Source of the DNA: Neodontobutis hainanensis
Lineage: Eukaryota; Chordata; Actinopteri; Gobiiformes; Odontobutidae
Reading direction: 5' to 3'
Length of the DNA: 64,000 nt
Assembly (NCBI GenBank): GCA_024349245.1
Contig: JALDNG010000790.1
Coordinates: 22,863 to 86,862 of the forward strand
The notes below the pieces were generated by a model. The model worked only from the letters and a program-made list of their open reading frames with translations, made no database searches and had not been told where the DNA came from. A program made the translations under genes and the position numbers. Of the stretch, positions 46,649 through 60,100 are shown piece after piece; positions within the stretch are counted from its first letter, which is position 1; each line of letters opens with the position of its first letter.

Positions 46649-49600
46649 TGCAAGTCTATAGTCTGTTTTACTACTCATCTACGGTCTGTTCTTTTGCAGG
46701 TCTACAGTCTGTTCTAATAAACGTCTACAGTCTGTTCTACTGCACATCTACAGTCTGTTCTAATGCAAGTCTACAGTCTGTATTACTGCTCATCTACAGT
46801 CTGTTCTAAAGCATGTCTAGAGTGTTTTCTAATACTCATATACAGTCTGTTCCAATGCATGTCTACAGTCAGAAATACTGCACCTTTTACAATATGTTCT
46901 AAAGCATGTGCAGAGTGTTTTCTAAAACTCATATAGAGTCTGTTCTAATACTCGTCTACAGTCTGAACTACTGCAGCTCTACAGTCTGTTCTAAAGCATG
47001 TCTAGAGTGTTTTCTAATACTCATATACAGTCTGTTCTAATGCTTGTCTACAGTCTGTACTACTGCATCTCTACAGTCTATTCTTCTGCACATTGTCAGT
47101 CTGTTCTACTGGACGTTTACAGTCTTTTCTAATTCTCATCTACAGTCTGTATTACTGCACCTCTACAGTCTGTTCTAAAGCATGTTTAGAGTGTTTTCTA
47201 ATACTCATATACAGTCTGTTCTAATGTTCGTCTACAGTCGGAACTACTGCACCTCTACATTTTGTTATAAAGCATATCTAGAGTGTTTTCTAATACTTAT
47301 ATAGAGTCTGTTCTACTGGACGTTTATAGCCTGTTCTAATGCTCATCTATAGTCAGTTCTAAAGCCAATCTAGAGTCTGTACTACTGCTGCTCTGAAGTC
47401 TGCTTAACTGCACGTCTACTGTCTGTTCACCTGCACCTCTACAGTCTGTTCTAATGCCAGTTTACAGTCTGTTCAACTGCTCTACTACAGTCTCATCCAC
47501 TGCACGTCTACAGTCTGTTTTACTGCACATCTACAGTCTGTTCTAATGTACATCTACTGTCTGTTCTAATGCAAGCCTACAGTCTGTACTACTGCTCATC
47601 TACAGTCTGTTCTAATGCCAGTTTACAGTCTGTACTACTGCTCTACTACAGTCTCGTCCACTGCACGTCTACAGTCTGTTCTACTACACATCTACAGTCT
47701 CTACTACTGCACTTCTAAAGTCTGTTCTAATGCACATCTACACTCTCTTCTAATGCTCGTCTACAGTCTGTACTACTGCATTTCTACAGTCTTTTCTTCT
47801 GCACATTGTCAGTCTGTTCTACTGGATGTTTACAGTCTGTTCTAATGCTCGTCTTCAGTCAGTTTTACAGTCTGTTCTAATGCAAGTCTATAGTCTGTTT
47901 TACTACTCATCTACGGTCTGTTCTTTTGCAGGTCTACAGTCTGTTCTAATAAACGTCTACAGTCTGTTCTACTGCACATCTACAGTCTGTTCTAATGCAA
48001 GTCTACAGTCTGTATTACTGCTCATCTACAGTCTGTTCTAAAGCATGTCTAGAGTGTTTTCTAATACTCATATACAGTCTGTTCTAATGCATGTCTACAG
48101 TCTGTACTACTGCATCTCTACAGTCTATTCTTCTGCACATTGTCAGTCTGTTCTACTGACGTTTACAGTCTTTTCTAATTCTCATCTACAGTCTGTACTA
48201 CTGCACCTCTAGAGTCTATTCTTCTGCACATTCTCAGTCTGTTCTACAGGTTGTTTACTGTTTGTTCTAATGCTCGTCTACAGTCTGTTCCAAAGCCAAT
48301 TTAGAGTCTGTTCTACTTCTGCTCTGAAGTCTATTCAACTGCACATCTACAGTCTGTTCAACTGCACCTCTACAGTCTTTTCTATTATTAATAGATAATA
48401 ATTGTCTAGAGTCTGTTATACTGCACGTCTACAGTCTCTTTTAATAATTGTCAACTTTCTGTACTACTGCACATCTACAGTTTGTTCTAATGGTCGTCTA
48501 GAGTCTGTACTACTGGAACTCTACACTCTGTTCTAAAACATGTCTACAGTCTCTTCTAATACTCATGTACAGTCTGTTCTAATGCTCGTGTAAAGTCTCA
48601 ACTACTGCCCTCTATAGTCTATTCTTTTGCACATCTACAGTCTGTTCTAATGCACATCTACAATTTGTTCTAATGGAATTCTCCAGTCTGTACTACTGCT
48701 CGTCTAAAGTCTGTACAACTGCACCTCTACTGCCTGTTCTAAAGCATGTCTAAAATGTTTTCTACTACTCATATAGAGACTGTTCTAATGCTCATCTACA
48801 GTCTGAACTACTGCACCTCTACAGTCTGTTCTAAAGCTCATCTACAGTCTGTTCTAAAGCCAATCTGAGTCTGTACTACTGCTGCTCTAAAGTCTGTTCA
48901 ACTGCACGTCTACAGTCTGGTCTACTGCACATCTACAGTTTGTTTTAATGCTCGTCTACAGTCTGTACTACTGAGCCTCTACAGTCTCTTCTAAAGCATG
49001 TCTACAGTTTTTTCTAATAGTCATGTACAGTCTGTTCTAATCCTCGTGTAAAGTCTCAACTACTGCAACTCTTCAGTCTATTCTTCTGCACCTCGTCAGT
49101 CTGTTCTACTGCACATCTACAGTCTATTCTAATGGACATCTACTGTATGTTCTAATGAAAGTCTACAGTCTGTACAACTGCTCATCTACAGTCTGTTCTA
49201 CTGCACGTGTACAGTCTGTTTTATTGCTCATCTACAGTCTGTTCTACTGCACGTTTACAGTCTGTTCTAATACAAGTCTACAGTCTCTACTACTGCTCAT
49301 TTACAGTCTGTTCTACTACACATCTACAGTCTCTACTACTGCACTTCTAAAGTCTGTTCTAATGCACATCTACACTCTCTTCTAATGCAAGTCTACAGTC
49401 TGTACTACTGCTCATCTACAGTCTGTTCTAATGATTGTCCACAGTCTATTCTTATGCAGGTCTTAAGTCTTTACTACTGCACATCTACAGTCTGTTCTAA
49501 TGGACGCCTACATTCTGTTCTAATGCTCATCTACAGTCTGTTCTATTGTACGTCTACAGTCTTTTCTGCTGCACATCAACAGTCTGTTCTAATGCTCGTC

Positions 49601-50506
49601 TACAGTCTGTACAACTGCACCTTTACAGTCTGTTCTACTGAATGTCTACAGTCTGATCTAATGCCATTTTACAGTCTGTACTATTGCTCTACTGCACTCT
49701 ATTCTACTGCACGTCTACAGTCATTTTTACTGCACATCTACAATCTGTTCTAATTGTCAGTCGGTTCTACAATCTACAGTCTTTACTAATTCTGCGCTGA
49801 AGTCTGTTTAACTGCACGTCTACAGTCTGTTCAACTGCACCTCTACAGTCTGTACTACTGCACTTCTACAGTCTGTTCTAATGCTCGTCTACAGTCTGTA
49901 TTACTGCACCTCTACAGTCTGTTATAAATGCATGTCTACAGTGTTTTCTAAAACTCATATACAGTCTGTTCATTTGCTCATCTACAGTCTGTACTACTGC
50001 AGCTCTAGAGTCTATTCTATTGCACATTGTCAGTTTGTTCTACGGGACGTTTACAGTCATTTCTATTGCTCGTTTACAGTCTGTTCTAAGGTAATTCTAG
50101 AGTCTGTACTACTGCTGCTCTTATTTCTGTTCACCTACACGTCTACAGTCTGTTTTACTGCAAATCTACAATCTGTTCTAATTGTCAGTCTGTTCTACTG
50201 GACATTTACAGTCTGTTCTAAAGCTCATCTACAGTCTGTTCTAAAGCCAATCTAGAGTCTGTACTACTGCTGCTCTGACATCTGTTCAAATGCACATCTA
50301 TAGTCTGTTCAACTGCACGTCTACAGTTTTTTTGAATGCACATCTACAGTCTGTTCTAATGCACATCTACAGTCTTTTCTAATGCAGGTCTACAGTCTGT
50401 ACTACTGCTCATCTACAGTCTGTTCTATTGCACGTCTACAGTCTGTTCTGATAAACGTCCACAGTCTGTTCTACTACACATCTACAGTCTGTACAACTGC
50501 ACCTCT
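46649..50506 (+). repeat. Satellite A, plus orientation, last segment
   Basis: 23-bp array carrying modules also seen at 8231-10200, 17074-18100 and 28900-31000, and the marker TTAATAGATAATAATTG at 48388. It joins satellite B directly at about 50507, with no spacer. Confidence 0.94.
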
Positions 50507-53500
50507 GTCTGTGGCCTCTGACTCCTCTGGTCTCTTTGTCTCCTCTGCCTCCTCTAGTCACTCTGTGGCCTCTGCCTCCTCTGGACTCTCTGCCTCCTCT
50601 GGTCTCTCTGTGGCCTCTGCCTCCTCTGGTCTCTCTGCCTCCGCTGCTCTAACTGCCTCTTCTGGTCTCTCTGTCGCCGCTGCCTCCTCTGGTCTCTCTG
50701 TGGCATTTGCCTTTTCTGGTCTCTCTGCCTCCTCTGCCTCCTCTGGTCTCTCTGTGTCCTCTGCCTCCTCTGGTCTTTTGTGGCCTCTGCCTCCTCTGGT
50801 CTCTCTTTGGCCTCTACCTCCTCTAGCCTCTCTGTGGCCTCTGCCTCCTCTGGACTCTCTATTCCTCTATCTCCTCTGGTCTGTCTTTGGCCTCTGTCTC
50901 CTTTGGTCTCTCTGCCTCCTCTGCATCCTCTCGTCTCTGCCTCCTCTGGGCTCTCTGTCTTTCTGCCTCCTCTGAACTCTCGGTGGCCTCTTCCCCTCTG
51001 GTCTAACTGTGGCCTCTTCCTCTTCTGCTCTCTCTATCTCCTATGCCTCCTCTCGTCTCTCTGTGGCCTCTGCCTACTCTGGTCTCTCTGTGGCCTCTGC
51101 CTTCTCTTGACTCTCTGCCTCCTCTGACACCTCTAGTCTCTCTGCCTCCACTGCTCTCTTTTTTGCCTCTGCCTCCTCTAGTCACTCTGTGGCCTCTGCC
51201 TCCTCTGGACTCTCTGCCTCATCTGGTCTCTTTGTGGCCTCTGCCTCCTCTGGTCTCTATGCCTCCGCTGCTCTAACTGCCTCCTCTGGTCTCTCTGTGG
51301 CCTCTGCCTCCTGTGGTCTTTCTGTGGCCTCTGCCTCCTCTGGTCTCTCTGTGGCCTATACCTCCTCTGGCCTCTCTGTGGCCTCTGCCTCCTTTGGACT
51401 CTCTGCCTCCTCTGGTCTTTTGTGGCCTCTGCCTCCTCTGGTCTCTCTGCCTCCTCTGCTTCCTCTGCTCTCTGCCTCCACTGGTCTCTCAATTGCCTCT
51501 GCCTCCTCTGGTCACTCTGTGGCCTCTGCCTCCTCTGGTCTCTTTGTCCCCTCTGCCTCCTCTAGTCACTCTGTGGCCTCTTCGTCCTCTGGTCTCTCTG
51601 TCTCCTCTGCCTCCTCTCCTCTAACTGCCTTGTCTGGTCTCTCTGCCTCCTCTGCTTCCTCTCGTCTCTCTGTGGCCTCTGCCTACTCTGCTCTCTCTGT
51701 CTCCCCTGCCTCCACCGGTCTCTCTGCCTTCTCTGCCTCCTCTACTCTCTCTTCCTCCACTGGTCTCTCTGTGGCCTCTGCCTCCTGTGGTGTCTCTGTG
51801 GCCTCTGCCTTCTCTGGTCTCTCTGTGGCCACTGCCTCCTCTGGTCTCTCTGTGGCATCTGCCTTTTCTGGTCTCTCTGCCTCTTCTGGTCTCTCTGTGA
51901 CCTCTGCCTCTTCTGGTCTCTCTGTGGCCTCTGCCTCCTCTGGACTCTCTGTCTCCTCTGGTCTTTCTGTGGCCTCTGCCTCCTCTAGTCTCTCTGCCTC
52001 CCCTGCTTCCTCTCCTCTCTGTCTCCCCTGCCTCCTCTAGTCTCTCTGCCTCCCCTGCTTCCTCTCGTCTCTCTGTCTCCTCTGCCTCCTCTGGTCTCTC
52101 TGCCTCCTCTGCCTCCTCTGGTCTGTGTGGCCTCTGCCTCCTCTGGTCTTTTGTCTCCTCTGCCTCCTCTAGTCACTGTGTGGCCTCTGCCTCCTCTGGT
52201 CTCTCTGTCTCTCTGTATCATCTGGTCTCTCTGTGGCCTCTGCCTCTTCTGGTCTCTCTGCCTCCTTTGCCTCCACTGGTCTCTCTATTGCCTCTGCCTC
52301 CTATGGTCTCTCTGTGGCCTCTTCCTTCTCTGCTCTCTCTCTGGCCGCTGCCTCCACTGGTCTCTCTGTGGCATCTGCCTTTTCTGGTGTTTCTGCCTCC
52401 TCTGCCTCCTCTGGTCTCTCTGTGACCTCTGCCTCTTCTAGTCTTTCTGTGGCCTCTGCCTCCTCTAGACTCTCTGCCTCCCCTGCTTCCTCTCGTCTCT
52501 CTGTCTCGTCTGCCTCCTCTGGTCTCTCTGCCTCCTCTGCCTCCTCTGGTCTCTCTGTGGCCTCTGCCTCCTCTGGTCTCTCTGTGGCCTCTGTCTTCTC
52601 TTGTCTCTCTGCCTCCTCTGCCCCTCTGGTCTCTCTTTTTCTACTGGTCTCTCTATTGCCTGTGCCTCCTCTGGTCTCTCTGTTGCCTCTGCCTCCTCTG
52701 GTCTCTCTGCCTCCTCTGCTTCCTCTAGTCTCTATGTGACCTCTGCCTCCCTTGCTCTCTCTGTCTCCCCTGCCTCCACTGGTCTCTCTGCCTTCTCTGC
52801 CTCCTCTGATCTCTCTACCCCCACTGGTCTCTCTGTGACCTCTGCAATCCTCTGGTCTCTCTGTGGCCGATGCCTCCTCTGGATTCTCTGTGGCCTCTGC
52901 CTCCTTTGGTCTCTCTGTCTCCTCTGCCTCCACTGGTCTCTCAGTGGCCTTTGACTCCACTCGTCTCTCTGTGGCCTCTGCCTCCTCTGCTCTCTCTCTG
53001 GCCTCTACCTCCACTAGTCTCTCTGACTTATCTGTCTCCTCTAGTCTCTTTGTCGCCTCTTCCTCCTCTGGTCTCTCTGTGGTATCTGCCTCCTCTGGTC
53101 TCACTGCCTCCACTGGTCTCTTTATTGCCTCTGCCTCCTCTCGTCTCTCTGTGGCCTCTGCCTCCTCTGGCCTCTCTGCCCGTTGCCTCCTCTGGTCTCT
53201 CTGTCTCCTCTGCCTCCACTGGTCTCTCTGCCTTCTCTGCCTCCTCTGCTCTCTCTACCTCCACAGGTCTCTCTGTGACCTCTGCATTCCTCTGGTCTCT
53301 TTGGCCTATGTCTCTTTTGGATTCTCTGTGGCCTCTGCCTCCTCTGCTCTCTCTTTCGTCTGCCTCCTCTCATCTCTCTGTGGCCTCTACCTCTTCTGGT
53401 CTCTCTGTGGCCTCGGTCTCCTCTGCTCTCTCTGCCTCCTCTGCATCCTCTCGTCTCTCTGCCTCCTTTTGCCTCTCTGTCTTTCTGCCTCCTCTGAACT

Positions 53501-54135
53501 CTCGGTGGCCTCTGAACTATCGGTGGCCTCTGCCTCTGCCTCTCACTGTGGGCTCTGCCTCCTCTGGTCTCTCTGCCTCCTCTGCCTCCTCTGGTCTCTC
53601 TGTGGCCTCTGCCTCCTCTGGTCTCTCTGTGGCCGCTGCCTTGTCTTGTCTGTCTGCCTCCTATGCCCCTCTGGTCTCTCTGCCTCCACTGGCCTCTCTA
53701 TTGCCTCTGCTTCCGCTCATCCCTCTGTGGCCTCTGCCTCCTCTGGTCTCTCTGTCTCCTCTGCCTCCTCTGAACTCTCTGTGGCCTCTGCCTCCTCTGG
53801 CCTATCTATGGCCTCTGCCTCCTCTGGTCTCTCTGTGGCGCTGCCTTGTCTGTCTTCCTCCTATGCCCCCTCTGGTCTCTCTGCCTCCACTGGTCTCTCT
53901 ATTGCCTCTGCTTCCTTTGGTCTCTCTGTGGCCTCTGCCTCCTCTGGTCTCTCTGCCTTTTCTGCTTCCTCTCGCCTCTCTGTGGCCTCAGCCTCCTCTG
54001 GTCTCTCTGTGGCCTCTGCCTTCTTTGGTCTCTCTCTGGCCGCTGCCTGCTCTGGTCTCTCTGAGGCATCTGCCTTTTCTGGTCTGTCTGCCTCTTCTGT
54101 CTCTCCTGGTCTCTCTGTGGCCTCTGTCTCCTCTA

Positions 54136-57100
54136 GACTCTCCTTGCCTCCCCTGGTCTTTCAGTGGCCTCTGCCTCCTCTGGTCTCTCTGCCTCCTTTG
54201 CTTCCTCTCGTCTCTCTGTAGCCTCTGCCTCCTCTGGTCTCTCTGTCTCCTCTGCCTCCTCTAGTCACTCTGTGGCCTCTGCCTCCTCTGGTCTCTCTGC
54301 CTCCTCTGCCTCCTCTGCTCTAACTGCCTCCTCTGGTCTCTCTGTCTCTCTGCCTCTTCTGGTCTCTTTGTGTCCTCTGCCTTCTCTGGTCTCTCTGCCT
54401 CCTCTGGTCTCTCTGCTGCCGCTGGCTCCTCTGGTCTCTCTGTGCCATCTGCCTTTTCTGGTCTCTCTGCCTCCTATGCGTTCTCTAATCACTCTGCCTC
54501 CTTTGGTCTCTCTGTATTTCTTCCTTCTCTGAACTCTCGGTGGCCTCTGCCTCCTGTGGCCTCTCTGCCCCGTTGCCTCCTCTGGTCTCTCTGTCTCCTC
54601 TGCCTCCACTGGTCTCTCTGCCTTCTCTGCCTCCTCTGCTTTCTCTACCTCCACTGGTCTCTCTGTGACCTCTGCAATCCTCATCTCTCTGTGGCCTCTG
54701 CCTCTTCTGGTCTCTCTGTGGCCTCTGCATACTCGTCTCTCTGACTCCTCTTACCTCACTGTCTTTCTGCCTCCTCTGAACTCTCGGTGGCCTCTGCCCC
54801 TCTGGTCTCACTGTGGGCTCTGCCTCCTCTGGTCTCTCTGCCTCCTCTGCCTCCTCTGGTCTCTCTGTGGCCTCTGCCTCCTCTGGTCTCTCTGTGGCCG
54901 CTGCATTCTCTTGTCTGTCTGCCTCCTATGCCCCTCTGGTCTCTCTGTCTCCACTGGTCTCTCTCTTGCCTCTGCTACCGCTCGTCTCTCTGTGGCCTCT
55001 GCCTCCTCTGGTCTCTATATGGCCTCTGCATCCTCTGGACTATCTGCCTCTTCTGGTCTTTCTGTGGCCTCTGCCTCCTCTGGTCTCTCTGCCTTTTCTG
55101 CTTCCTCTCGCCTCTCTGTGGCCTCAGCCTCCTCTGGTCTCTCTGTAGCTTCTGCCTTCTCTGGTCTCTCTCTGGCGCTGCCTGCTCTGGTCTCTCTGAG
55201 GCATCTGCCTTTTATGGTCTCTCTGCCTCTTCTGCCTCTCCTGGTCTCTCTGTGGCCTCTGTCTCCTCTAGACTCTCCTTGCCTCCCCTGGTCTTTCTGT
55301 GGCCTCTGCCTCCTCTGGTCTCTCTGCCTCCTCTGCTTCCTCTCGTCTCTCTGTGGCCTCTGCCTCCTCTGGTCTTTCTGTCTCCTCTGCCTCCTCTGGT
55401 CTCTCTGTGGCCTCTGCCTCCTCTGGTCTGTCTGTGTCCTCTGCCTCCTCTGGTCTCTCTGTGGCCTCTGCCTCCTCTGGTCTCTCTGTCTCCTCTGCCT
55501 CCTCTGGTCTCTCTGCCTCCTCTGGTCTCTCTGTGGCCTCTCCTCCTCTGGTCTGTCTGTGTCCTCTGCCTCCTCTGCCTCCTCTGGTCTCTCTGTGGCC
55601 TCTGCCTTCTCTGGTCTCTCTTTGGCCGCTGCCTGCTCTGGTCTCTCTGAGGCATCTGCCTCCTCTGGTCTCTCTGAAGCATCTGCCTTTTCTGGTCTCT
55701 CTGTCTCCTTTGCCTCTTCTGGTCTCTCTTTCTCCTCAAACTCCTCTGGTCTCTCTGCCTCCTCTACCTCCTCTGGTGTCTCTATGGCCACTGCCTCCTC
55801 TGCTCTCTCTGTGGCCTCGGCCTTCCCTTGTCTCTCTGACTCCTCTGTCCCCTCTGGTCTCTCTGCCTCCACTGCTCTCTCTATTGCCTCTGTCTCCTCT
55901 GGTCTCTTGGTCTCCTCTGCCTCCTCTAGTCACTCTGTGGCCTCTGCCTCCTCTGGTCTCTCTGCCTCCTCTGCCTCCTCTGCTCTAACTGCCTCCTCTG
56001 GTCTCTCTTTCTCTGCCTACTCTGGTCTCTCTATGGCCTCGGCCTCCTCTGGTCTCTCTATGGGCTCTGCCTCCTCTGGTCTCTCTGTCTCCTCTGCCTC
56101 CACTGGTCTCTCTGCCTTCTCTGCCTCCTCTGCTCTCTCTGCCTCCTCTGGTCTGTCTGTGTCCTCTGCCTCCTCTGGTCTCTCTGTGGCCTCTGCCTCC
56201 TGTGGCCTCTCTGCCCCGTTGCCTCCTCTGGTCACTCTGTCTCCTCTGCCTCCACTGGTCTCTCTGCCTTCTCTGCCTCCTCTGCTCTCTCTACCTCCAC
56301 TGGTCTCTCTGTGACCTCTGCAATCCTCTGGTCTCTCTGTAGCCTATGCCTATCCTAGATTCTCTGTGGCCTCTGCCTCCTCTAGTCTCTCTGTGTCTTC
56401 TGCCTCCTCGGGTCTCTTTGTCTCCTCTGCCTCCTCTAATCACTCTGTGGCCTCTGCCTCCTCTGGTCTCTCTCCCTCCTCTGCCTCCTCTGCTCTAACT
56501 GCCTCCTCTGGTCTCTCTGTCTCTCTGCCTCCTCTGGTCTCTCTGTGGCCTCAGCCTGCTCTGGTCTCTCTGTGGCCTCTGCCTTCTCTGGTCTCTCTCT
56601 GGCCGCTGCCTACTCTGGTCTCTTTGAGGCATCTGCCTTTTCTGGTCTCTCTGCCTCCTCTGCCTCCCCTGGTCTCTCTGTGGCCTCTGCCTCCTCAAGA
56701 CTCTCCTTGCCTCCCCTGGTCTTTCTGTGGCCTCTGCCTCCTCTGGTCTCTCTGCCTCCTCTGCTTCCTCTCGTCTCTCTGTGGCCTCTGCCTCCTTTGG
56801 TCTCTCTGTCTCCTCTGCCTCCGCTAGTCTCCCTGTCGCCTCTGCCTCCTCTGGTCTGTCTGTGTCCTCTGCCTCCTCTCGTCTCTCTGTGTCCTCTACC
56901 TCCTCTGGTCTTTCTGTGACCTCTGCAATCCTCTAGTCTCTCTGTCTCCTCTGCCTCCTCTAGTCTCTCTGTGGCCTCTGCCTCCTCTGGTCTGTCTGTG
57001 TCCTCTGCCTCCTCTCGTCTCTCTGTGGCCTCTGAATCCTCTGGTCTCTCTGTCTCCTCTGTCTCCTCTGGTCTCTCTGCCTCCTCTGGTCTCTCTGTGG

Positions 57101-60100
57101 CCTCTGCCTCCTCTGGACTGTCTGTGTCCTCTGCCTCCTCTGCCTCCTCTGGTCTCTCTGTGGCTTCTGCCTCCTATGGTCTCTCTGTGGCCTCTGCCTT
57201 CTCTGGTCTCTCTTTGGCCGCTGCCTCCTCTAGTCTCTCTTTCTCTCTGCCTCCTCTGGTCTCTCTGTGGCCTCAGCCTCCTCTGGTCTCTCTGTGGCCT
57301 CTGCCTTCTCTGGTCTCTCTCTGGCCGCTGCCTACTCTGGTCTCTCTGAGGCATCTGCCTTTTCTGGTCTCTCTGCCTCCTCTGCCTCCCCTGGTCTCTC
57401 TGTGGCCTCTGCCTCCTCAAGACTCTCCTTGCCTCCCCTGGTCTTTCTGTGGCCTCTGCCTCCTCTGGTCTCTCTGCCTCCTCTGCTTCCTCTGGTCTCT
57501 CTGTGGCCTCTGCCTCCTCTGGTCTCTCTGTCTCCTCTGCCTCCTCTAGTCTCTCTGTCACCTTTGCCTCCTCTGGTCTGTCTGTGTCCTCTGCCTCCTC
57601 TCTTCTCTCTGTGGCCTCTACCTCCTCTGGTCTCTCTGTGACCTCTGCAATCCTCTAGTCTCTCTGTCTCCTCTGCCTCCTCTAGTCTCTCTGTGGCCTC
57701 TGCCTCCTCTGGTCTGTCTGTGTCCTCTGCCTCCTCTCGTCTCTCTGTGGCCTCTGCCTCCTCTGGTCTCTCTGTCTCCTCTGTCTCCTCTGGTCTCTCT
57801 GCCTCCTCTCGTCTCTCTGTGGCCTCTGCCTCCTCTGGACTGTCTGTGTCCTCTGCCTCCTCTTCCTCCTCTGGTCCCTCTGTGGCTTCTGCCTCCTCTG
57901 GTCTCTCTGTGGCCTCTGCCTTCTCTGGTCTCTCTTTGGCCGCTGCCTCCTCTGGTCTGTCTGTGTCCTCTGCCTCCTCTCGTCTCTCTGTGGCCTCTAC
58001 CTCCTCTGGTCTCTCTGTCTCCTTTGCCTCCTCTGGTCTCTCTGCCTCCTCTGGTCTCTCTGTGGTCTCTGCCTCCTCTGGACTGTCTGTGTCCTCTGCC
58101 TCCTCTGCCTCCTCTGGTCTCTCTGTGGCCTCTGCCTTCTCTGGTCTTTCTGTGGCCTGTGCCTTCTCTAGTCTCTTTTGGCGCTGCTTCCTCTAGTCTC
58201 TCTGAGACATCTGCCTCCTCTCGTCTCTCTGAGGCATCTGCCTTTCTGGTCTCTCTGTCTCCTTTGCCTCCTCTGGTCTCTCTTCCTCCTTTAACTGCTC
58301 TGGTCTCTCTGTGGCCTCTGCCTTCTCTTGTCTCTCGTCCACTGTCCCCTCTGCCTCCTCTGGTCTCACTGTGGCTTCTGCCTCCTCTGGTCTCTCTGTG
58401 GCCTCTGCCTTCTCTGGTCTCTTTTTGGCCGCTGCCTCCTCTGGTCTCTCTGTCTCTCTGCCTCCTCTGGTCTCTCTGTGGCCTCAGCCTCCTCTGGTCT
58501 CTCTGTGGCCTCAGCCTCCTCTGGTCTCTCTGTGGCCTCTGCCTTCTCTGGTCTCTCTCTGGCCGCTGCCTACTCTGGTCTCTCTGAGGCATCTGCCTTT
58601 TCTGGTCTCTCTGCCTCCTCTGCCTCCCCTGGTCTCTCTGTGGCCTCTGCCTCCTCAAGACTCTCCTTGCCTCCCCTGGTCTTTCTGTGGCCTCTGCCTC
58701 CTCTGGTCTCTCTGCCTCCTCTGCTTCCTCTGGTCTCTCTGTGGCCTCTGCCTCCTCTGGTCTCTCTGTCTCCTCTGCATCCTCTAGTCTCTCTGTCACC
58801 TCTGCCTCCTCTGGTCTGTCTGTGTCCTCTGCCTCCTCTCTTCTCTCTGTGGCCTCTACCTCCTCTGGTCTCTCTGTGACCTCTGCAATCCTCTAGTCTC
58901 TCTGTCTCCTCTGCCTCCTCTAGTCTCTCTGTGGCCTCTGCCTCCTCTGGTCTGTCTGTGTCCTCTGCCTCCTCTCGTCTCTTTTTGGCCTCTGCCTCCT
59001 CTGGTCTCTCTGTCTCCTCTGTCTCCTCTGGTCTCTCTGCCTCCTCTGGTCTCTCTGTGGCCTCTGCCTCCTCTGGACTGTCTGTGTCCTCTGCCTCCTC
59101 TTCCTCCTCTGGTCTCTCTGTGGCTTCTGCCTCCTCTGGTCTCTCTGTGGCCGCTGCCTCCTTTGGTCTCTCTCTGGCATCAGCCTTTTCTCCTCTCTCC
59201 GCCTCCTCTGCCTGCTCTTGTCTCTCTGTGGCCTCTGCCTCCTCTGGACTCTCTGCCTCCTCTCGCTATTCTGTGGCCTCTGCTTCCTCTGGTCTCCCTG
59301 CCCCGTTGTCTCCTCTCGTCTCTCTGAGGCATCTGCCTTTTCTGGTCTCTCTGTCTCCTTTGCCTCCTCTGGTCTCTCTTCCTCCTTTAACTGCTCTGGT
59401 CTCTCTGTGGCCTCTGCCTTCTCTTGTCTCTCTGCGTCCACTGTCCCCTCTGCCTCCTCTGGTCTCACTGTGGCTTCTGCCTCCTCTGGTCTCTCTGTGG
59501 CCTCTGCCTTCTCTGGTCTCTTTTTGGCCGCTGCCTCCTCTGGTCTCTCTGTCTCTCTGCCTCCTCTGGTCTCTCTGTGGCCTCAGCCTCCTCTGGTCTC
59601 TCTGTGGCCTCAGCCTCCTCTGGTCTCTCTGTGGCCTCTGCCTTCTCTGGTCTCTCTCTGGCCGCTGCCTACTCTGGTCTCTCTGAGGCATCTGCCTTTT
59701 CTGGTCTCTCTGCCTCCTCTGCCTCCCCTGGTCTCTCTGTGGCCTCTGCCTCCTCAAGACTCTCCTTGCCTCCCCTGGTCTTTCTGTGGCCTCTGCCTCC
59801 TCTGGTCTCTCTGCCTCCTCTGCTTCCTCTGGTCTCTCTGTGGCCTCTGCCTCCTCTGGTCTCTCTGTCTCCTCTGCATCCTCTAGTCTCTCTGTCACCT
59901 CTGCCTCCTCTGGTCTGTCTGTGTCCTCTGCCTCCTCTCTTCTCTCTGTGGCCTCTACCTCCTCTGGTCTCTCTGTGACCTCTGCAATCCTCTAGTCTCT
60001 CTGTCTCCTCTGCCTCCTCTAGTCTCTCTGTGGCCTCTGCCTCCTCTGGTCTGTCTGTGTCCTCTGCCTCCTCTCGTCTCTCTTTGGCCTCTGCCTCCTC

